Positions 54,575 to 63,719 of a stretch of 64,000 nucleotides of DNA are shown here, piece after piece. The notes below the pieces were generated by a model that saw only the letters and a list, made by a program, of their open reading frames with translations, had not been told where the DNA came from and made no database searches. Numbering within the stretch: position 1 is the stretch's first letter; every line of letters starts with the position of its first letter. The stretch is from Halopolyspora algeriensis (GTDB taxonomy: Bacteria; Actinomycetota; Actinomycetes; Mycobacteriales; Pseudonocardiaceae). A program made the translations under genes and the position numbers. The stretch is taken from the NCBI RefSeq assembly GCF_003337235.1, contig NZ_QPJC01000009.1:1-64000 (forward strand). Reading direction: 5' to 3'.

Positions 54575-55830
54575 ATCGCGCTGCGGAGCAGCGCTTCGAT
54601 CTCGGTCCGGGTAGCAGCCCGGGGGTTCGTCGCCAGACAGGCGTCCTTCAACGTGGTCTCGGCCAGGTGGGTCACGTTGTGCTCGCCGACCCCGAGCGCG
54701 GCCAGACTTCGCGGCACGCCGACGGAGTCGGCCAGCTCCCGAACCCGCCCGGCGAGCAGATCGGCGATCTCGTCGGCCGGAGCGTGCTCGGTGGCGATTC
54801 CCGCTGCGGCGGCCAGAGGCACGTAACGCGACGGGTCCGCAGCAGCGTTGAACCGGATCACGTGCGGCAGCAGGATTCCGTTGATCACCCCGTGAGGCGC
54901 GTCCAGCAGTCCGCCGACCTGGTGACTCATCGCGTGTGTGACGCCGAGGATCGCATTGGTGAAGGCCATCCCCGCCTCCAGCGACCCCTGAGCCATCGCG
55001 ATACGGGGCCCCTCCCCGGTCGGATCCAGCAGGGTGCCCAGCAGGTTCTTGGTGACCAGATGAACAGCGTGCAGCGCGTGGTGATCGGTGAGCGTGTTAT
55101 GGGCGAGGGAGACGAACGCCTCCATCGCGTGAGTGAGCGCGTCCAGCCCGGTGGCGGCGTTGAGCCAGTCCGGCATCGTGGTGAGCAGCCGCGGGTCCAC
55201 GATCGATATCTCCGGAACCAGCGTGCGGCTGATGATGGTGACCTTGGTCAGGTTCGCCGTGTCGGTCACGACGCAGAACTGGGAGACATCCGCCCCGGTC
55301 CCGGAGGTCGACGGAGCCATGACCAGCGGCGGAATCGGGTTCACCACCTGGTCGACACCCTCGTAGGCGAGGATGCGGCCACCATTTCCGGACAGAATGG
55401 CAACCCCCTTGGCCGCGTCGATGCACGATCCACCGCCCACGGCGACGATGACGTCGCTGCCGGTGTTGACGTACTCGGCATAGGCCGCCTGGACCTCACG
55501 CTCCTTGGGGTTGGGGGTCAGGTCTTGCCAAACCACGGGCCGCAGACCCGCATCGATCAGATGCCGGACGGCCTCACGAACCCAACCAGCCTCGGCCAGC
55601 CCCGGATCGGTCACGAGGAAGGGACGCCGTCCGCCGACTCTTCGAGCACAGTGACCGAGTTCCCCGAGCGAGTGTGGGCCGAACACGATCTCGGGGGCGT
55701 GGAACTTGGCCAGCGCAGGACGTTCCCCGTCGGTGGAGAAACCTTCTATACCGTCCACACACGGTTCGCTGAGCCACGACGATTGCCGGGGAACGTCCGG
55801 GTGAGCGAATGTGGTCTTCAACTCCGGCAT
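54571..55830 (-). CDS. iron-containing alcohol dehydrogenase (ErcA-like)
   Basis: A 419-residue family III alcohol dehydrogenase: FGPHSLGELG near the start of the fold, GGGSCIDAAKG for nucleotide binding, APSTSGTGAD, and the metal site THAMSHQVGGLLDAPHG. An N-terminal ~40-residue extension precedes the fold. GGGGAGGA lies ten bases before ATG 55830. It resembles ErcA-type dehydrogenases that accompany GAF kinases in alcohol oxidation regulons. It differs clearly from the Mno enzyme at 47326. Likely substrates are short alcohols or diols. Confidence 0.88.
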   Translation of the reverse strand: MPELKTTFAHPDVPRQSSWLSEPCVDGIEGFSTDGERPALAKFHAPEIVFGPHSLGELGHCARRVGGRRPFLVTDPGLAEAGWVREAVRHLIDAGLRPVVWQDLTPNPKEREVQAAYAEYVNTGSDVIVAVGGGSCIDAAKGVAILSGNGGRILAYEGVDQVVNPIPPLVMAPSTSGTGADVSQFCVVTDTANLTKVTIISRTLVPEISIVDPRLLTTMPDWLNAATGLDALTHAMEAFVSLAHNTLTDHHALHAVHLVTKNLLGTLLDPTGEGPRIAMAQGSLEAGMAFTNAILGVTHAMSHQVGGLLDAPHGVINGILLPHVIRFNAAADPSRYVPLAAAAGIATEHAPADEIADLLAGRVRELADSVGVPRSLAALGVGEHNVTHLAETTLKDACLATNPRAATRTEIEALLRSAM

Positions 55831-55968
55831 ACTCTGCGGTCCTCCCCGGGGAGCATGTGCTGGTGCATCGACCCCCGCAATCAGGGTGTCACGGATCACT
55901 GTCGAAACCTACGGGTGCTCACACCACCGAGCCACTGCGCCGGGTGCTGCCACCACCCGTCCGATCGA

Positions 55969-55980
55969 GCCGGTATCCCG
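55969..55980. promoter_or_regulatory. GTCCGATCGAGC, partial match to the mft/mno dyad
   Basis: Ten of twelve bases agree with the mno palindrome at 47078. It lies ~140 bases upstream of the alcohol dehydrogenase/two-component operon, within the 264-bp gap after the GAF regulator gene. Confidence 0.3.
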
Positions 55981-56094
55981 GCGGCTGCCTGAGCACGACG
56001 GGCCAGGGCGGTCGTCGGCGTTGCCCGAACATGCACACTCGTATCACTTCCCTCACCGGCATGTGCGCGCTCCTGCATCCGCGGAAGCGGAAAT

Positions 56095-57585
56095 TCATTC
56101 ACCTTCGTGCAGCAGTCGATCGAGTCGGGTACGGGCGGCACCACTGCGCCAGTCACCGCAGGGGAGCAATTCGAGAAGGCGTTCGAGCATTTCGATGTCG
56201 TCGCGTCCCGGATCGGTGGTGGTGTACTCCCACATCAGGTCCGGGTCCTGGCTACCGAGGATCGCTTCACGCAGCCCGGCAGCGAGGTCTTCCCGCTCGT
56301 CGCGGACGGCAGGCGCTTCGGAAGTGGGAAGCAGTCCCGGTCCGTGCAGCTCGAGAGCCGAACCGAGGTCGCCACTCAACATTGCTTGCCGAACCGCGTG
56401 GAAATCCGTCTCCACGCGGGCATCGAGCCGGTAGGGCTTCGTGCGGACCACCGCTCGGCCGAGTTGCGCCCGCAAGCGGTGGATCTCGGCGCGCACGGTG
56501 ACCGGATTGCCCTGCTCGCCATGGACGTGCAGGGCCAACTGCTCCGAGCTGAGACCCTCCCCTCGCAAGGCGAGCACCGCAAGCAGCTCGGCCCGTCGCA
56601 GTCCCAGGGCGAACTCGTGGCCGTCCAACTCGGCGACCGGTTGGTGACGCCCCATGAACCGCAGTCGCAGCACGGGCCGTGGTTCACGGGAACGGCGCGC
56701 CTGCGGCACGCGAAGCAGGTAGCCCTCCGACAACGGTTCGACAACCGCCTCCTGGCCGTCTCCGAGCCGAATCGCCGCGTCGGACCGCCCCAGCGCGATC
56801 TGCTCGGGCAGCACGAGGTCTTGCGGGTCGGCTGCGATGACCCGACCACCGGGACTCAGCAGTGCTCCGGGTTCCCCGCGCAAGGCGTGCAGATGCCGCA
56901 TGTTCCGCTCGCGGAGCCGCTCGTGGCGCTGCGTCATGGACCGGTACAGCTCGCCCTCGGCCAGCCGCGCGGCGGCCGAGACGAGCGCCATCAGCGCCGG
57001 GTGCATCGTGTGCAGCGGTCCGCTGATGTCGATCGAGCCCACCGTCTCACCGGTTTCCGGGTCGTGCACCGGACTGGCCGCGCAGGTCCACGAATGGTAG
57101 GTGCGCACCAGGTGCTCGGCGGAGTGGATCTGCACCGGAGCATCAGTGGCGAGCGTGGTGCCCATGGCATTCGTGCCGATGGCACTTTCGGCCCAGCGGG
57201 TCCCCTCGCTCAACCGCACGTCATCGGCCCTGCGGCACACCTCGGGGTGCCCCTCGCGCCAGAGGATGTTCCCCTCCACATCGGTGATGATCATGATGTG
57301 CGTCGTGTCCCCGGCCGCATCGAGCAACGTCTGCCGCAACAGCGGCACGCACGCCGCCAGCGGATGGGATTCGCGGACGTCGGGGATCCGGTCGTCGGCG
57401 AACACCACCGGCGGCTCCCAGGCGTCCGGGTCGATCTCCGCCGCCAGCGACCGCCTCCAGGACTCGACGACGACCGGGCGCGGCGAGCGCGGTCCCTTCT
57501 GACCGGCGAGCACGGCAGCATGCACCTGCTCCAGTAGTCGGGCCTGCTCGACCGGGTCGTCGAAACGTTCGTTGATCTGCTTCAT
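56095..57585 (-). CDS. GAF-domain transcriptional regulator (AcoR-like N-terminus, winged-helix C-terminus)
   Basis: A 496-residue regulator. Residues ~35-200 hold the conserved sensor of AcoR-type activators ([41 protein letters not shown]). No sigma-54 AAA domain follows. Instead a winged-helix region near residues 335-395 ([24 protein letters not shown]) is the likely DNA binder. It is divergent from an aldehyde dehydrogenase plus DUF779 pair, an arrangement common in actinomycetes, and probably activates that operon in response to an alcohol or aldehyde. Confidence 0.85.
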   Translation of the reverse strand: MKQINERFDDPVEQARLLEQVHAAVLAGQKGPRSPRPVVVESWRRSLAAEIDPDAWEPPVVFADDRIPDVRESHPLAACVPLLRQTLLDAAGDTTHIMIITDVEGNILWREGHPEVCRRADDVRLSEGTRWAESAIGTNAMGTTLATDAPVQIHSAEHLVRTYHSWTCAASPVHDPETGETVGSIDISGPLHTMHPALMALVSAAARLAEGELYRSMTQRHERLRERNMRHLHALRGEPGALLSPGGRVIAADPQDLVLPEQIALGRSDAAIRLGDGQEAVVEPLSEGYLLRVPQARRSREPRPVLRLRFMGRHQPVAELDGHEFALGLRRAELLAVLALRGEGLSSEQLALHVHGEQGNPVTVRAEIHRLRAQLGRAVVRTKPYRLDARVETDFHAVRQAMLSGDLGSALELHGPGLLPTSEAPAVRDEREDLAAGLREAILGSQDPDLMWEYTTTDPGRDDIEMLERLLELLPCGDWRSGAARTRLDRLLHEGE

Positions 57586-57843
57586 AGGACATTAATCGGC
57601 CACATCGGCCTACCTCGAATGTTGTCCCGGCGTCGGTTCGCTCCGGTGCAAGTTGATCCATCATGCCGGGTGATGTGCACAACACACAAGCCTGACCGTC
57701 CGAACGGGTCGGGCCCCCTGCTTCCGGGCGATCGCAAGAAACGTCGTTGCAACGGTGCCGGTTCTAGGTTGCGGCACCACGGATCGGCCGGGTGCGCCGA
57801 TCGCGAACACTCGTCGACATTCGCGTCGCATGGAGGCACGAAC

Positions 57844-59367
57844 ATGACTCAGTACGCAGCGCCGGGGACAGCCGGTTCGGTGGTGGAGTTCCGCTCTCGG
57901 TACGACCACTACATCGGTGGGGAGTACGTGGCTCCGAGCAAGGGCGGGTATTTCGAGAACCCGACTCCGGTGACCGGCCAGACCTTCACCGAGGTGGCTC
58001 GAGGCACGGCCGACGACGTCGAGCGGGCCATCGATGCCGCGGAGGGAGCCGCGGCCGCCTGGGGCAAGGCCTCCCCCGGCGAGCGCTCCGGGGTACTGCT
58101 GGCCATCGCCGATCAGATGGAGGCCAACCTGGAAAAGCTCGCCGTGGCCGAGTCCTGGGAGAACGGCAAGCCGGTCCGGGAGTGCCTGGCAGCCGACATC
58201 CCGCTGGCCATCGACCACTTCCGGTACTTCGCCGGCGCCTTGCGGGGCCAGGAAGGCGGTATCTCGCAGATCGACGAGAACACCGTCGCCTACCACTTCC
58301 ACGAGCCGCTGGGCGTGGTCGCCCAGATCATCCCGTGGAACTTCCCGATCCTGATGGCGACGTGGAAGCTGGCGCCGGCGCTGGCCGCGGGCAACGCGAT
58401 CGTGCTCAAACCGGCCGAGCAGACACCGGCCTCGATCCACGTCCTGCTGGAGGTCATCGGCGATCTCCTGCCCGCCGGGGTGCTCAACGTGGTCAACGGG
58501 TTCGGTGTCGAGGCCGGCAAGCCACTGGCGTCGAATCCGCGCATCAGCAAGGTCGCCTTCACCGGCGAGACCACGACCGGACGGCTGATCCTGCAGTACG
58601 CCAGCGAGAACATCATCCCGGCGACGGTGGAGCTCGGTGGCAAGAGCCCGAACATCTTCTTCGACGACGTCGCGGCGAGCAAGGACGCCTTCTACGACAA
58701 GGCGCTGGAAGGGTTCGCGATGTTCGCCCTCAACCAGGGCGAGGTGTGCACCTGCCCGTCGCGGGCACTGATCCAGGCCGGGATGTACGAGGAGTTCCTC
58801 GGCGAGGCGGTCGAACGCACCAAGGCGATCAAGCAGGGACACCCGCTGGACACCACTACCCAGGTCGGTGCGCAGGCCAGCAACGACCAGCTGGAAAAGA
58901 TCCTGTCCTACATCGACATCGGCAAGCAGGAAGGCGCCAAGGTCCTCACCGGCGGCAACCGGGCCGACCTGGGCGGGGAACTGTCCGGCGGCTACTACGT
59001 CGAGCCGACGATCTTCGAAGGACACAACAAGCAGCGCATCTTCCAGGAGGAGATCTTCGGACCCGTGGTGTCGGTGACGTCCTTCGACGACTACGACGAC
59101 GCCATGAAGATCGCCAACGACACCCTCTACGGGCTCGGTTCGGGTGTGTGGTCGCGCAACGGCAACACCGCCTACCGCGCCGGCCGTGATATCCAGGCCG
59201 GCCGGGTGTGGGTGAACAACTACCACTCCTACCCCGCACACGCCGCCTTCGGCGGTTACAAGCAATCCGGCATCGGGCGAGAGACCCACAAGATGATGCT
59301 GGATCACTACCAGCAGACGAAGAACCTGCTGGTCAACTACTCCGACAGCGGGCCGGGACTGTTCTGA
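57844..59367 (+). CDS. aldehyde dehydrogenase (acetaldehyde/chloroacetaldehyde type)
   Basis: A 507-residue NAD-dependent aldehyde dehydrogenase: [24 protein letters not shown] with the general-base Glu, nucleophile Cys in [11 protein letters not shown], and the C-terminal [17 protein letters not shown] precedes ATG 57844. It would oxidise small aldehydes from the nearby alcohol dehydrogenases to acids. The divergent GAF regulator likely controls it. The upstream frame extending to 57619 lies in the promoter and is not used. Confidence 0.93.
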   Translation: MTQYAAPGTAGSVVEFRSRYDHYIGGEYVAPSKGGYFENPTPVTGQTFTEVARGTADDVERAIDAAEGAAAAWGKASPGERSGVLLAIADQMEANLEKLAVAESWENGKPVRECLAADIPLAIDHFRYFAGALRGQEGGISQIDENTVAYHFHEPLGVVAQIIPWNFPILMATWKLAPALAAGNAIVLKPAEQTPASIHVLLEVIGDLLPAGVLNVVNGFGVEAGKPLASNPRISKVAFTGETTTGRLILQYASENIIPATVELGGKSPNIFFDDVAASKDAFYDKALEGFAMFALNQGEVCTCPSRALIQAGMYEEFLGEAVERTKAIKQGHPLDTTTQVGAQASNDQLEKILSYIDIGKQEGAKVLTGGNRADLGGELSGGYYVEPTIFEGHNKQRIFQEEIFGPVVSVTSFDDYDDAMKIANDTLYGLGSGVWSRNGNTAYRAGRDIQAGRVWVNNYHSYPAHAAFGGYKQSGIGRETHKMMLDHYQQTKNLLVNYSDSGPGLF

Positions 59368-59756
59368 TGAGCGGCACGGACACCGGGCCCGCGCAACGGG
59401 TGGCCGTCACCGGCCAGGCGGCGGAGCTGATCCGCCGCCTGGCCGAGCAGCACGGGCCGTTGATGTTCCACCAGTCCGGCGGATGCTGCGACGGCAGCGC
59501 CCCGATGTGCTACCCGGCCGGAGAGTTCCGCACCGGAGCCTCGGACGTGCACCTCGGCGACCTGCACGTCGGCGGGATCGCCGAGCCGGTACCGGTGTGG
59601 ATGTCGGGGCCGCAGTTCGAGTACTGGAGCCACACCCATCTGACCATCGACGTGGTCCCCGGCCGGGGCAGCGGGTTCTCCCTCGAGGCACCGGAGGGTG
59701 TGCGGTTCCTCATCCGCTCCCGCCTGCTCACCGAGGACGAACTCGATCGTCTCTGA
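59367..59756 (+). CDS. DUF779 protein
   Basis: A 129-residue protein of the DUF779 family: MFHQSGGCCDGSAPMCYPAGEF with clustered Cys, and VWMSGPQFEYWSHTHLTIDVVPGRG. Members nearly always follow an acetaldehyde-type aldehyde dehydrogenase, and here the start overlaps its stop (TGATG). The clustered cysteines suggest redox or metal binding; its function is unknown. Confidence 0.9.
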   Translation: MSGTDTGPAQRVAVTGQAAELIRRLAEQHGPLMFHQSGGCCDGSAPMCYPAGEFRTGASDVHLGDLHVGGIAEPVPVWMSGPQFEYWSHTHLTIDVVPGRGSGFSLEAPEGVRFLIRSRLLTEDELDRL

Positions 59757-59806
59757 CCGGCAGCGGAGCTCGGAACTCCGGGACGGACCGCAGTCGGAGG
59801 CCAACC

Positions 59807-59850
59807 GCCGGGCTCCTGCACCGATGTGCGCACCGGTGCAGGAGCCCGGC
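59807..59850 (+). terminator. terminator hairpin after the DUF779 gene
   Basis: A perfect 17-bp stem (59807-59823 with 59834-59850) and a 10-base loop, 50 bases past the stop. The remaining gap to 60062 has no gene; a small CGGTT-ATG-AACCG repeat lies at 59904-59916. Confidence 0.8.
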
Positions 59851-60062
59851 GACTCGCCCGACAACCGCTGCTTCAACAGATGCCGACCGGTAACGAGTTG
59901 AATCGGTTATGAACCGTTTTGTACGCTGCGAAGGTCCAAGTGAGGTCGGGCTTGATACGCGCGGATGTCTTCGGACGGCACCGTGCGGCTCTTCCACGAT
60001 CGGCGGGTCCCCCGTTGGTGAGGCTGCACGAACACGGCGAACCGCCGAACGGAGCGGCAACG

Positions 60063-60368
60063 ATGACGGTACTGATGGCGGGATGCGGCGATCTCGGCAC
60101 CGAGATCGGGCAGCGATTCGCCGACCTCGGGCATCGCGTCGTCGGGCTCAGGCGCACTCCCGAGCGGTTGCCCGCCGCGATCGAAGGACTCCTCGCCGAC
60201 GAGCTCGGTGTGGCGCCTCCCGCGATCAGTCCGGACGAGCACGCAGGCAGCCGCGGCAAGCGCTGCGACAGCAGCCGCCTGCTCGCGACCGGATTCCGAT
60301 TGACCTACCCCACCTACCGGGAGGGATACCGCGTCATCCTGGCCGGGCACGGAATCCGGCATCCCTGA
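60063..60368 (+). pseudogene. NAD-dependent epimerase-like gene with large internal deletion
   Basis: The first ~40 codons are an intact Rossmann start (VLMAGCGDLGTEIGQRFADLGHRV) as in YeeZ-like atypical SDRs. The last ~40 codons (KRCDSSRLLATGFRLTYPTYREGY) match the normal C-terminus of the same family. The middle, some two thirds of the protein, is missing, yet the frame is kept. The product of 101 residues cannot form the enzyme. A plain in-frame deletion explains it. Confidence 0.75.
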
Positions 60369-60392
60369 ACCCGCAGCGCGCCGGCGACGAAA

Positions 60393-61619
60393 TCATTGTC
60401 GGGCTCCGGACAGGACGGCGGGGTCCAACGTCGGCGGAAAGGGCCCGTAGGCGTTGCTGCGGGCCGAGCGGCGCCGCAGGAACGGGATCGAGGTGACCAT
60501 CCGGAACACCACTCCCGGATCGAACTCCTGCTCCGAGCCGAGGAAGGGGGCCACGCGCTGCTCGGTGCGAACCTGTTGCTGTTGGACATGCTTGATCGCC
60601 GGTTCGCGGACACGTTGAACCTCGGCCAGCGAGTCCTGTGCGATCGGCCCGCCGGCCCGAAACGCGGGCACGAGCACATTCGCCGATGCCACCGCGTCCT
60701 GGATCGCCATGAGAATCCCGTTGCCGCCCACCGGCGAGATCACATGGGCGGCATCGCCGAGCAGCAACAGACCCGGCCGATACCAACGACTCACGCGGGC
60801 GATGTCGACCGACAGCAACGTGGTCTGGTTGAGATCCGTCAGCAGCTCGACCCGATCGGCCAGCCAGGGCACATGCCTGGCGAGAAACGCGCGCACGGGT
60901 TCCGCCCCGGCAGCGCGCACCTGAGGATAGCTGCCCTTGGCGATCGTGTAACCGACCTGCCACGAAGCCGGTTGACCGAGCACGGCCGCGTAGTGCCCGC
61001 GACCGAAATACAGGTCGAGATCGGCATCGGGCGGGTCCTCGGGTCGATGAGGCAGCCGGAACCACACGACGTCGGAGCCCGCTCCCAGGGACTGCACCGG
61101 CATGTCGGCCAGTCGACGCATTCGGGAGAACCGCCCGTCGGCGGCGATGACCATGTCCGCCCGCAACTCGTGCTCACCGGTCTCGTCCCGGAAACGCACC
61201 CCGGCCACCCGGTCCCGACCGAGCAGCCCGATGACCTTCGACCCCATCCGCAACCGGAACTCCGGTATTGCCGTGGCCTGCTGGGCCAGGAAGTCGAGAA
61301 ATCGGGACTGCGGCATCAGGGCCACATAGGGAAAACGGGATCGCAGGCGCGAGTAATCGGTGGTGGTGAAGATCCCTTGTGAAGTCCGGAATCGAAAGCA
61401 CCGGGCCTTGTGGTGTGGCAACTCCAGAAGCTCCTCGGCCAAACCGAGCTCGTCCATGAGTTCCAACGTCGCCGGGTGCAGCGAGTCACCCCGAAAGTCC
61501 CGATCGAAGTCCCGGTGCGTTTCCAACACTGTCACCGACACCCCGGCCCGCGCGAGCAGATAGGCCAACACCATCCCGCCGGGGCCGCCACCGACCACAC
61601 AACACTGCACTCGGTTCAT
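60393..61619 (-). CDS. FAD-dependent aromatic-hydroxylase-like monooxygenase
   Basis: A 408-residue group A flavin monooxygenase. The FAD motif is VVGGGPGGM at residues ~8-16, the DG motif VIAADGRFSRMRR, and the GD motif GLLLLGDAAHVISPVGGNGILMAIQDA (as separate short blocks). It resembles enzymes of the 4-hydroxybenzoate 3-monooxygenase fold that act in aromatic or antibiotic metabolism. ATG 61619 is preferred over an upstream extension that lacks similarity. No partner gene identifies the substrate. Confidence 0.85.
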   Translation of the reverse strand: MNRVQCCVVGGGPGGMVLAYLLARAGVSVTVLETHRDFDRDFRGDSLHPATLELMDELGLAEELLELPHHKARCFRFRTSQGIFTTTDYSRLRSRFPYVALMPQSRFLDFLAQQATAIPEFRLRMGSKVIGLLGRDRVAGVRFRDETGEHELRADMVIAADGRFSRMRRLADMPVQSLGAGSDVVWFRLPHRPEDPPDADLDLYFGRGHYAAVLGQPASWQVGYTIAKGSYPQVRAAGAEPVRAFLARHVPWLADRVELLTDLNQTTLLSVDIARVSRWYRPGLLLLGDAAHVISPVGGNGILMAIQDAVASANVLVPAFRAGGPIAQDSLAEVQRVREPAIKHVQQQQVRTEQRVAPFLGSEQEFDPGVVFRMVTSIPFLRRRSARSNAYGPFPPTLDPAVLSGARQ

Positions 61620-61739
61620 CGCCACCCCGCTCGCGTCACCACAGACCCGCACCCCGGGGGTCTCCGATCCTGCGCACGACCGGATCGGGCCCACACGCCG
61701 AAAGGTGGGGCGCCGGCTTGCTCGGCAGGAGATCTGCCG

Positions 61740-62069
61740 TCATTTGAGGGGGTCGTGGCCCCAGTTCTTCAGCGAAGAGCGCCATCGCGTCTCACGCGTA
61801 TCGCCGGAGGGCGGCTGGGCGAGATGCCGATGCACATAGCCGATGACTTTGCGCATGTGCTCGTAGTCCTGCTCGTCGAGCTCTCCCCGGGAACTTCGGA
61901 GGATGCGCACGATCCGACGCCCCGATTGGTGACCTTTGGACTCCCCGTGCTCGCTTTCGCCGACGGACTGCGACTCCTCGGTCTCCAGCCACCGCTCGAG
62001 CTCTTCGGCGGTCATGTTGACGACCTCGTCGAACTGGCTGCGAATCTCGCCTCGCTGTTGTTCCTCCAC
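61740..62069 (-). CDS. DUF3140 protein
   Basis: A 109-residue basic protein with the family features MTAEELERWLETEESQSVG, GHQSGRRIVRIL and YEHMRKVIGYVHRHLAQ, ending in NWGHDPLK. GTG 62069 with GAGGTGG upstream is chosen over GTG 62084. DUF3140 proteins are small, probably DNA-associated, and of unknown function. Confidence 0.85.
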   Translation of the reverse strand: MEEQQRGEIRSQFDEVVNMTAEELERWLETEESQSVGESEHGESKGHQSGRRIVRILRSSRGELDEQDYEHMRKVIGYVHRHLAQPPSGDTRETRWRSSLKNWGHDPLK

Positions 62070-62171
62070 GTTCGACCACCTCACTGCCGACTGGAACGTA
62101 CGGTCATGCGCGGAGGGCTCCCCGGTGAACCGGGCACCTACGTTGCGGGGGCTTGTTTGCGCCCTGCCCGC

Positions 62172-62693
62172 TCACGAGACTTCCGCGATGCTGCGATCGG
62201 CTTCGTCATAGCTGCGCACACCCACCCATTCCTGCTCGGTGACGTGTGTTCCGACCAGTGAGCGCATCGCGCTGCGACGCCGGCTGCTGTCGAGACCGCG
62301 GGCGAGTGTCACGTGGGGCACCCATCTGCTCGGCCGGTGCAGCGGGTGCGGTGTGCCGTTCGCTGCGCTGACCCGCTCGTGCACCTGGCGGTGCAGCGCC
62401 GTCAGCCATGGCACCGGGCGGATGCTCACCACGAGGGCTTGCCGCTCACCTCGCCCCAAGAACCGCATCTCGCCGAGTGGAGCGGTGGCGGGAAGCCATT
62501 GCCCGGCTTCGGCGAGGACGCTGTCGAGCGTTCGTTGATCGAGTTCGCACCGGGTCATGGTCGCGTGGGGACGGTTGCTGGCATGGGTGTGGCGTGCCTG
62601 GCTGGGCAGACCGGCCTCGAGCAGCAGCCACCACAGCCGGCGCAGCGCCGCATCCAGTCCCGGGCCGGGGAGAAGCTCGATCGTTCGTGCCAC
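62172..62693 (-). CDS. 2'-5' RNA ligase-family protein
   Basis: A 173-residue two-histidine phosphoesterase. The two H-x-T/S motifs are PHATM near residue 42 and PHVTLAR near residue 128, symmetrically placed as in RNA 2'-5' ligase/cyclic phosphodiesterase proteins. GTG 62693 is the likely start. The biological substrate is unknown. The SRPBCC gene ends 22 bases upstream. Confidence 0.85.
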   Translation of the reverse strand: MARTIELLPGPGLDAALRRLWWLLLEAGLPSQARHTHASNRPHATMTRCELDQRTLDSVLAEAGQWLPATAPLGEMRFLGRGERQALVVSIRPVPWLTALHRQVHERVSAANGTPHPLHRPSRWVPHVTLARGLDSSRRRSAMRSLVGTHVTEQEWVGVRSYDEADRSIAEVS

Positions 62694-62715
62694 AGGGCTG
62701 TGCGCACCTCGGTGC

Positions 62716-63120
62716 TCAGCTGCGCGCGGTGCTGCGGCCTTCGACGTGACGTTTGATGTTGGCCAGGGTTGCCTCGAGGCCGCTGCGGATACCGGGGCCG
62801 TCGGCACGCTCGGTGTGCAGCGTGACCGTCACGGTCGCGGAGTCGTCGCCTTCCCCGGTGACTCGGAGTTCACCGCGATACCGGTTCGGCCCTTCCGAGC
62901 CCCACCGCATGGTGCGGGCACCCTCGTCGGTTTCCATCCATGCTTCACCCTCGCGCCGTTCGCCTTCCACCTCTGCCACGACATGCACGGCGCCGGCCCC
63001 GACGGATTCGGCGGAAACCATTCCCTCGAAGTATTCGGGCAGATTTCGCACCTCGGAGAGATAGTCGAACAGTGCGGACGGCGACGTGCGCACGGTGGCG
63101 CTGTGTTCGTAATCACCCAT
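62716..63120 (-). CDS. SRPBCC-family protein (polyketide cyclase/dehydrase fold)
   Basis: A 134-residue START-like protein: N-terminal strand then SPSALFDYLSEVRNLPEYF, strands rich in Val/Glu, and a C-terminal helix GIRSGLEATLANIKRHVE. Such proteins bind hydrophobic ligands. ATG 63120 fits the fold start, though the ribosome binding site is weak. Confidence 0.85.
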   Translation of the reverse strand: MGDYEHSATVRTSPSALFDYLSEVRNLPEYFEGMVSAESVGAGAVHVVAEVEGERREGEAWMETDEGARTMRWGSEGPNRYRGELRVTGEGDDSATVTVTLHTERADGPGIRSGLEATLANIKRHVEGRSTARS

Positions 63121-63199
63121 GTTCACCGTTGTAGCACCGCCGGGAACGCCCCGCATCTCGACCACCGCATTGTGCGGCAACGAATCACCACGGTCCTGC

Positions 63200-63709
63200 T
63201 CACCACACAATTCGATCGATTCGTCGCGAATCGTCGTGAATCGTCGCGAATCGTCGCGACCGGCGCCCGAGCGAATGTTCGGCGAAAATATCGACGGGCA
63301 GGCCGACACCGTGACATTTCCGATCTTCGTATTTCCGACTCGTGAGGAGAGCCGAAGACGATCTCGTCCTCCTCGGGGGACGGGTGCGCGTTGCCGTGCG
63401 GCCAGCGGCCACCGAGCCGGATCCACCACCATCCCGAGTCGGAGGCGGGGTGCTGTCCGTGTCGAGCGCCACGCGTGCCGCGGCGGCCGGTGGCACTCCG
63501 TCGTGGGTCGGAGAAATTACCCGATGCAGGCGTTGCAGGTCCTGCGCGGCATAGCGGCGATGTCGCCCCGGGGAGTGCCCGGTGTGGCCGAGGCCGTAAC
63601 GGCGGCCCCAGCTGCGCAGCGTCGACACGGCGATGCCCAGCCGTTGCGCGACCGCGCCGATCGGCCGAGCGAGCCACCGGGTTCGGCGAACCTCTCCTCG
63701 CCACTGCAG
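63200..63709 (-). CDS. MerR-type DNA-binding protein, start and end uncertain
   Basis: The frame contains a clear MerR-like helix-turn-helix: PIGAVAQRLGIAVSTLRSWGRRYGLG, then a basic HRRYAAQDLQRLHRV wing and an Ala-rich segment. No ATG or GTG sits just before it. A CTG at 63709 or a GTG at 63784 (within the upstream gene) are possible starts. The C-terminal ~60 residues run through the tandem repeats and are low-quality, so the gene may be truncated. It follows the maleylpyruvate isomerase-family gene closely. Confidence 0.5.
   Translation of the reverse strand: MQWRGEVRRTRWLARPIGAVAQRLGIAVSTLRSWGRRYGLGHTGHSPGRHRRYAAQDLQRLHRVISPTHDGVPPAAAARVALDTDSTPPPTRDGGGSGSVAAGRTATRTRPPRRTRSSSALLTSRKYEDRKCHGVGLPVDIFAEHSLGRRSRRFATIHDDSRRIDRIVW
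63221..63260. repeat. four tandem 10-bp repeats
   Basis: TCGTCGCGAA occurs at 63221, 63231 (one mismatch), 63241 and 63251 (last base changed), exactly in phase every 10 bases. It lies between the SRPBCC start and the end of the MerR-type frame, and could be an operator array or slippage-derived repeat. Confidence 0.6.
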
Positions 63710-63719
63710 GTCCCCGGGA

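Noticed and set aside
57661-59307. A 548-codon minus-strand frame opposite the aldehyde dehydrogenase
   Set aside because: It is antisense to an enzyme with all catalytic motifs, and the translation is Val/Asp/Arg-rich without motifs.
63221-63260. Possible CRISPR array
   Set aside because: The units are 10 bp without spacers; CRISPR repeats are longer and separated by unique spacers. No cas gene is present.
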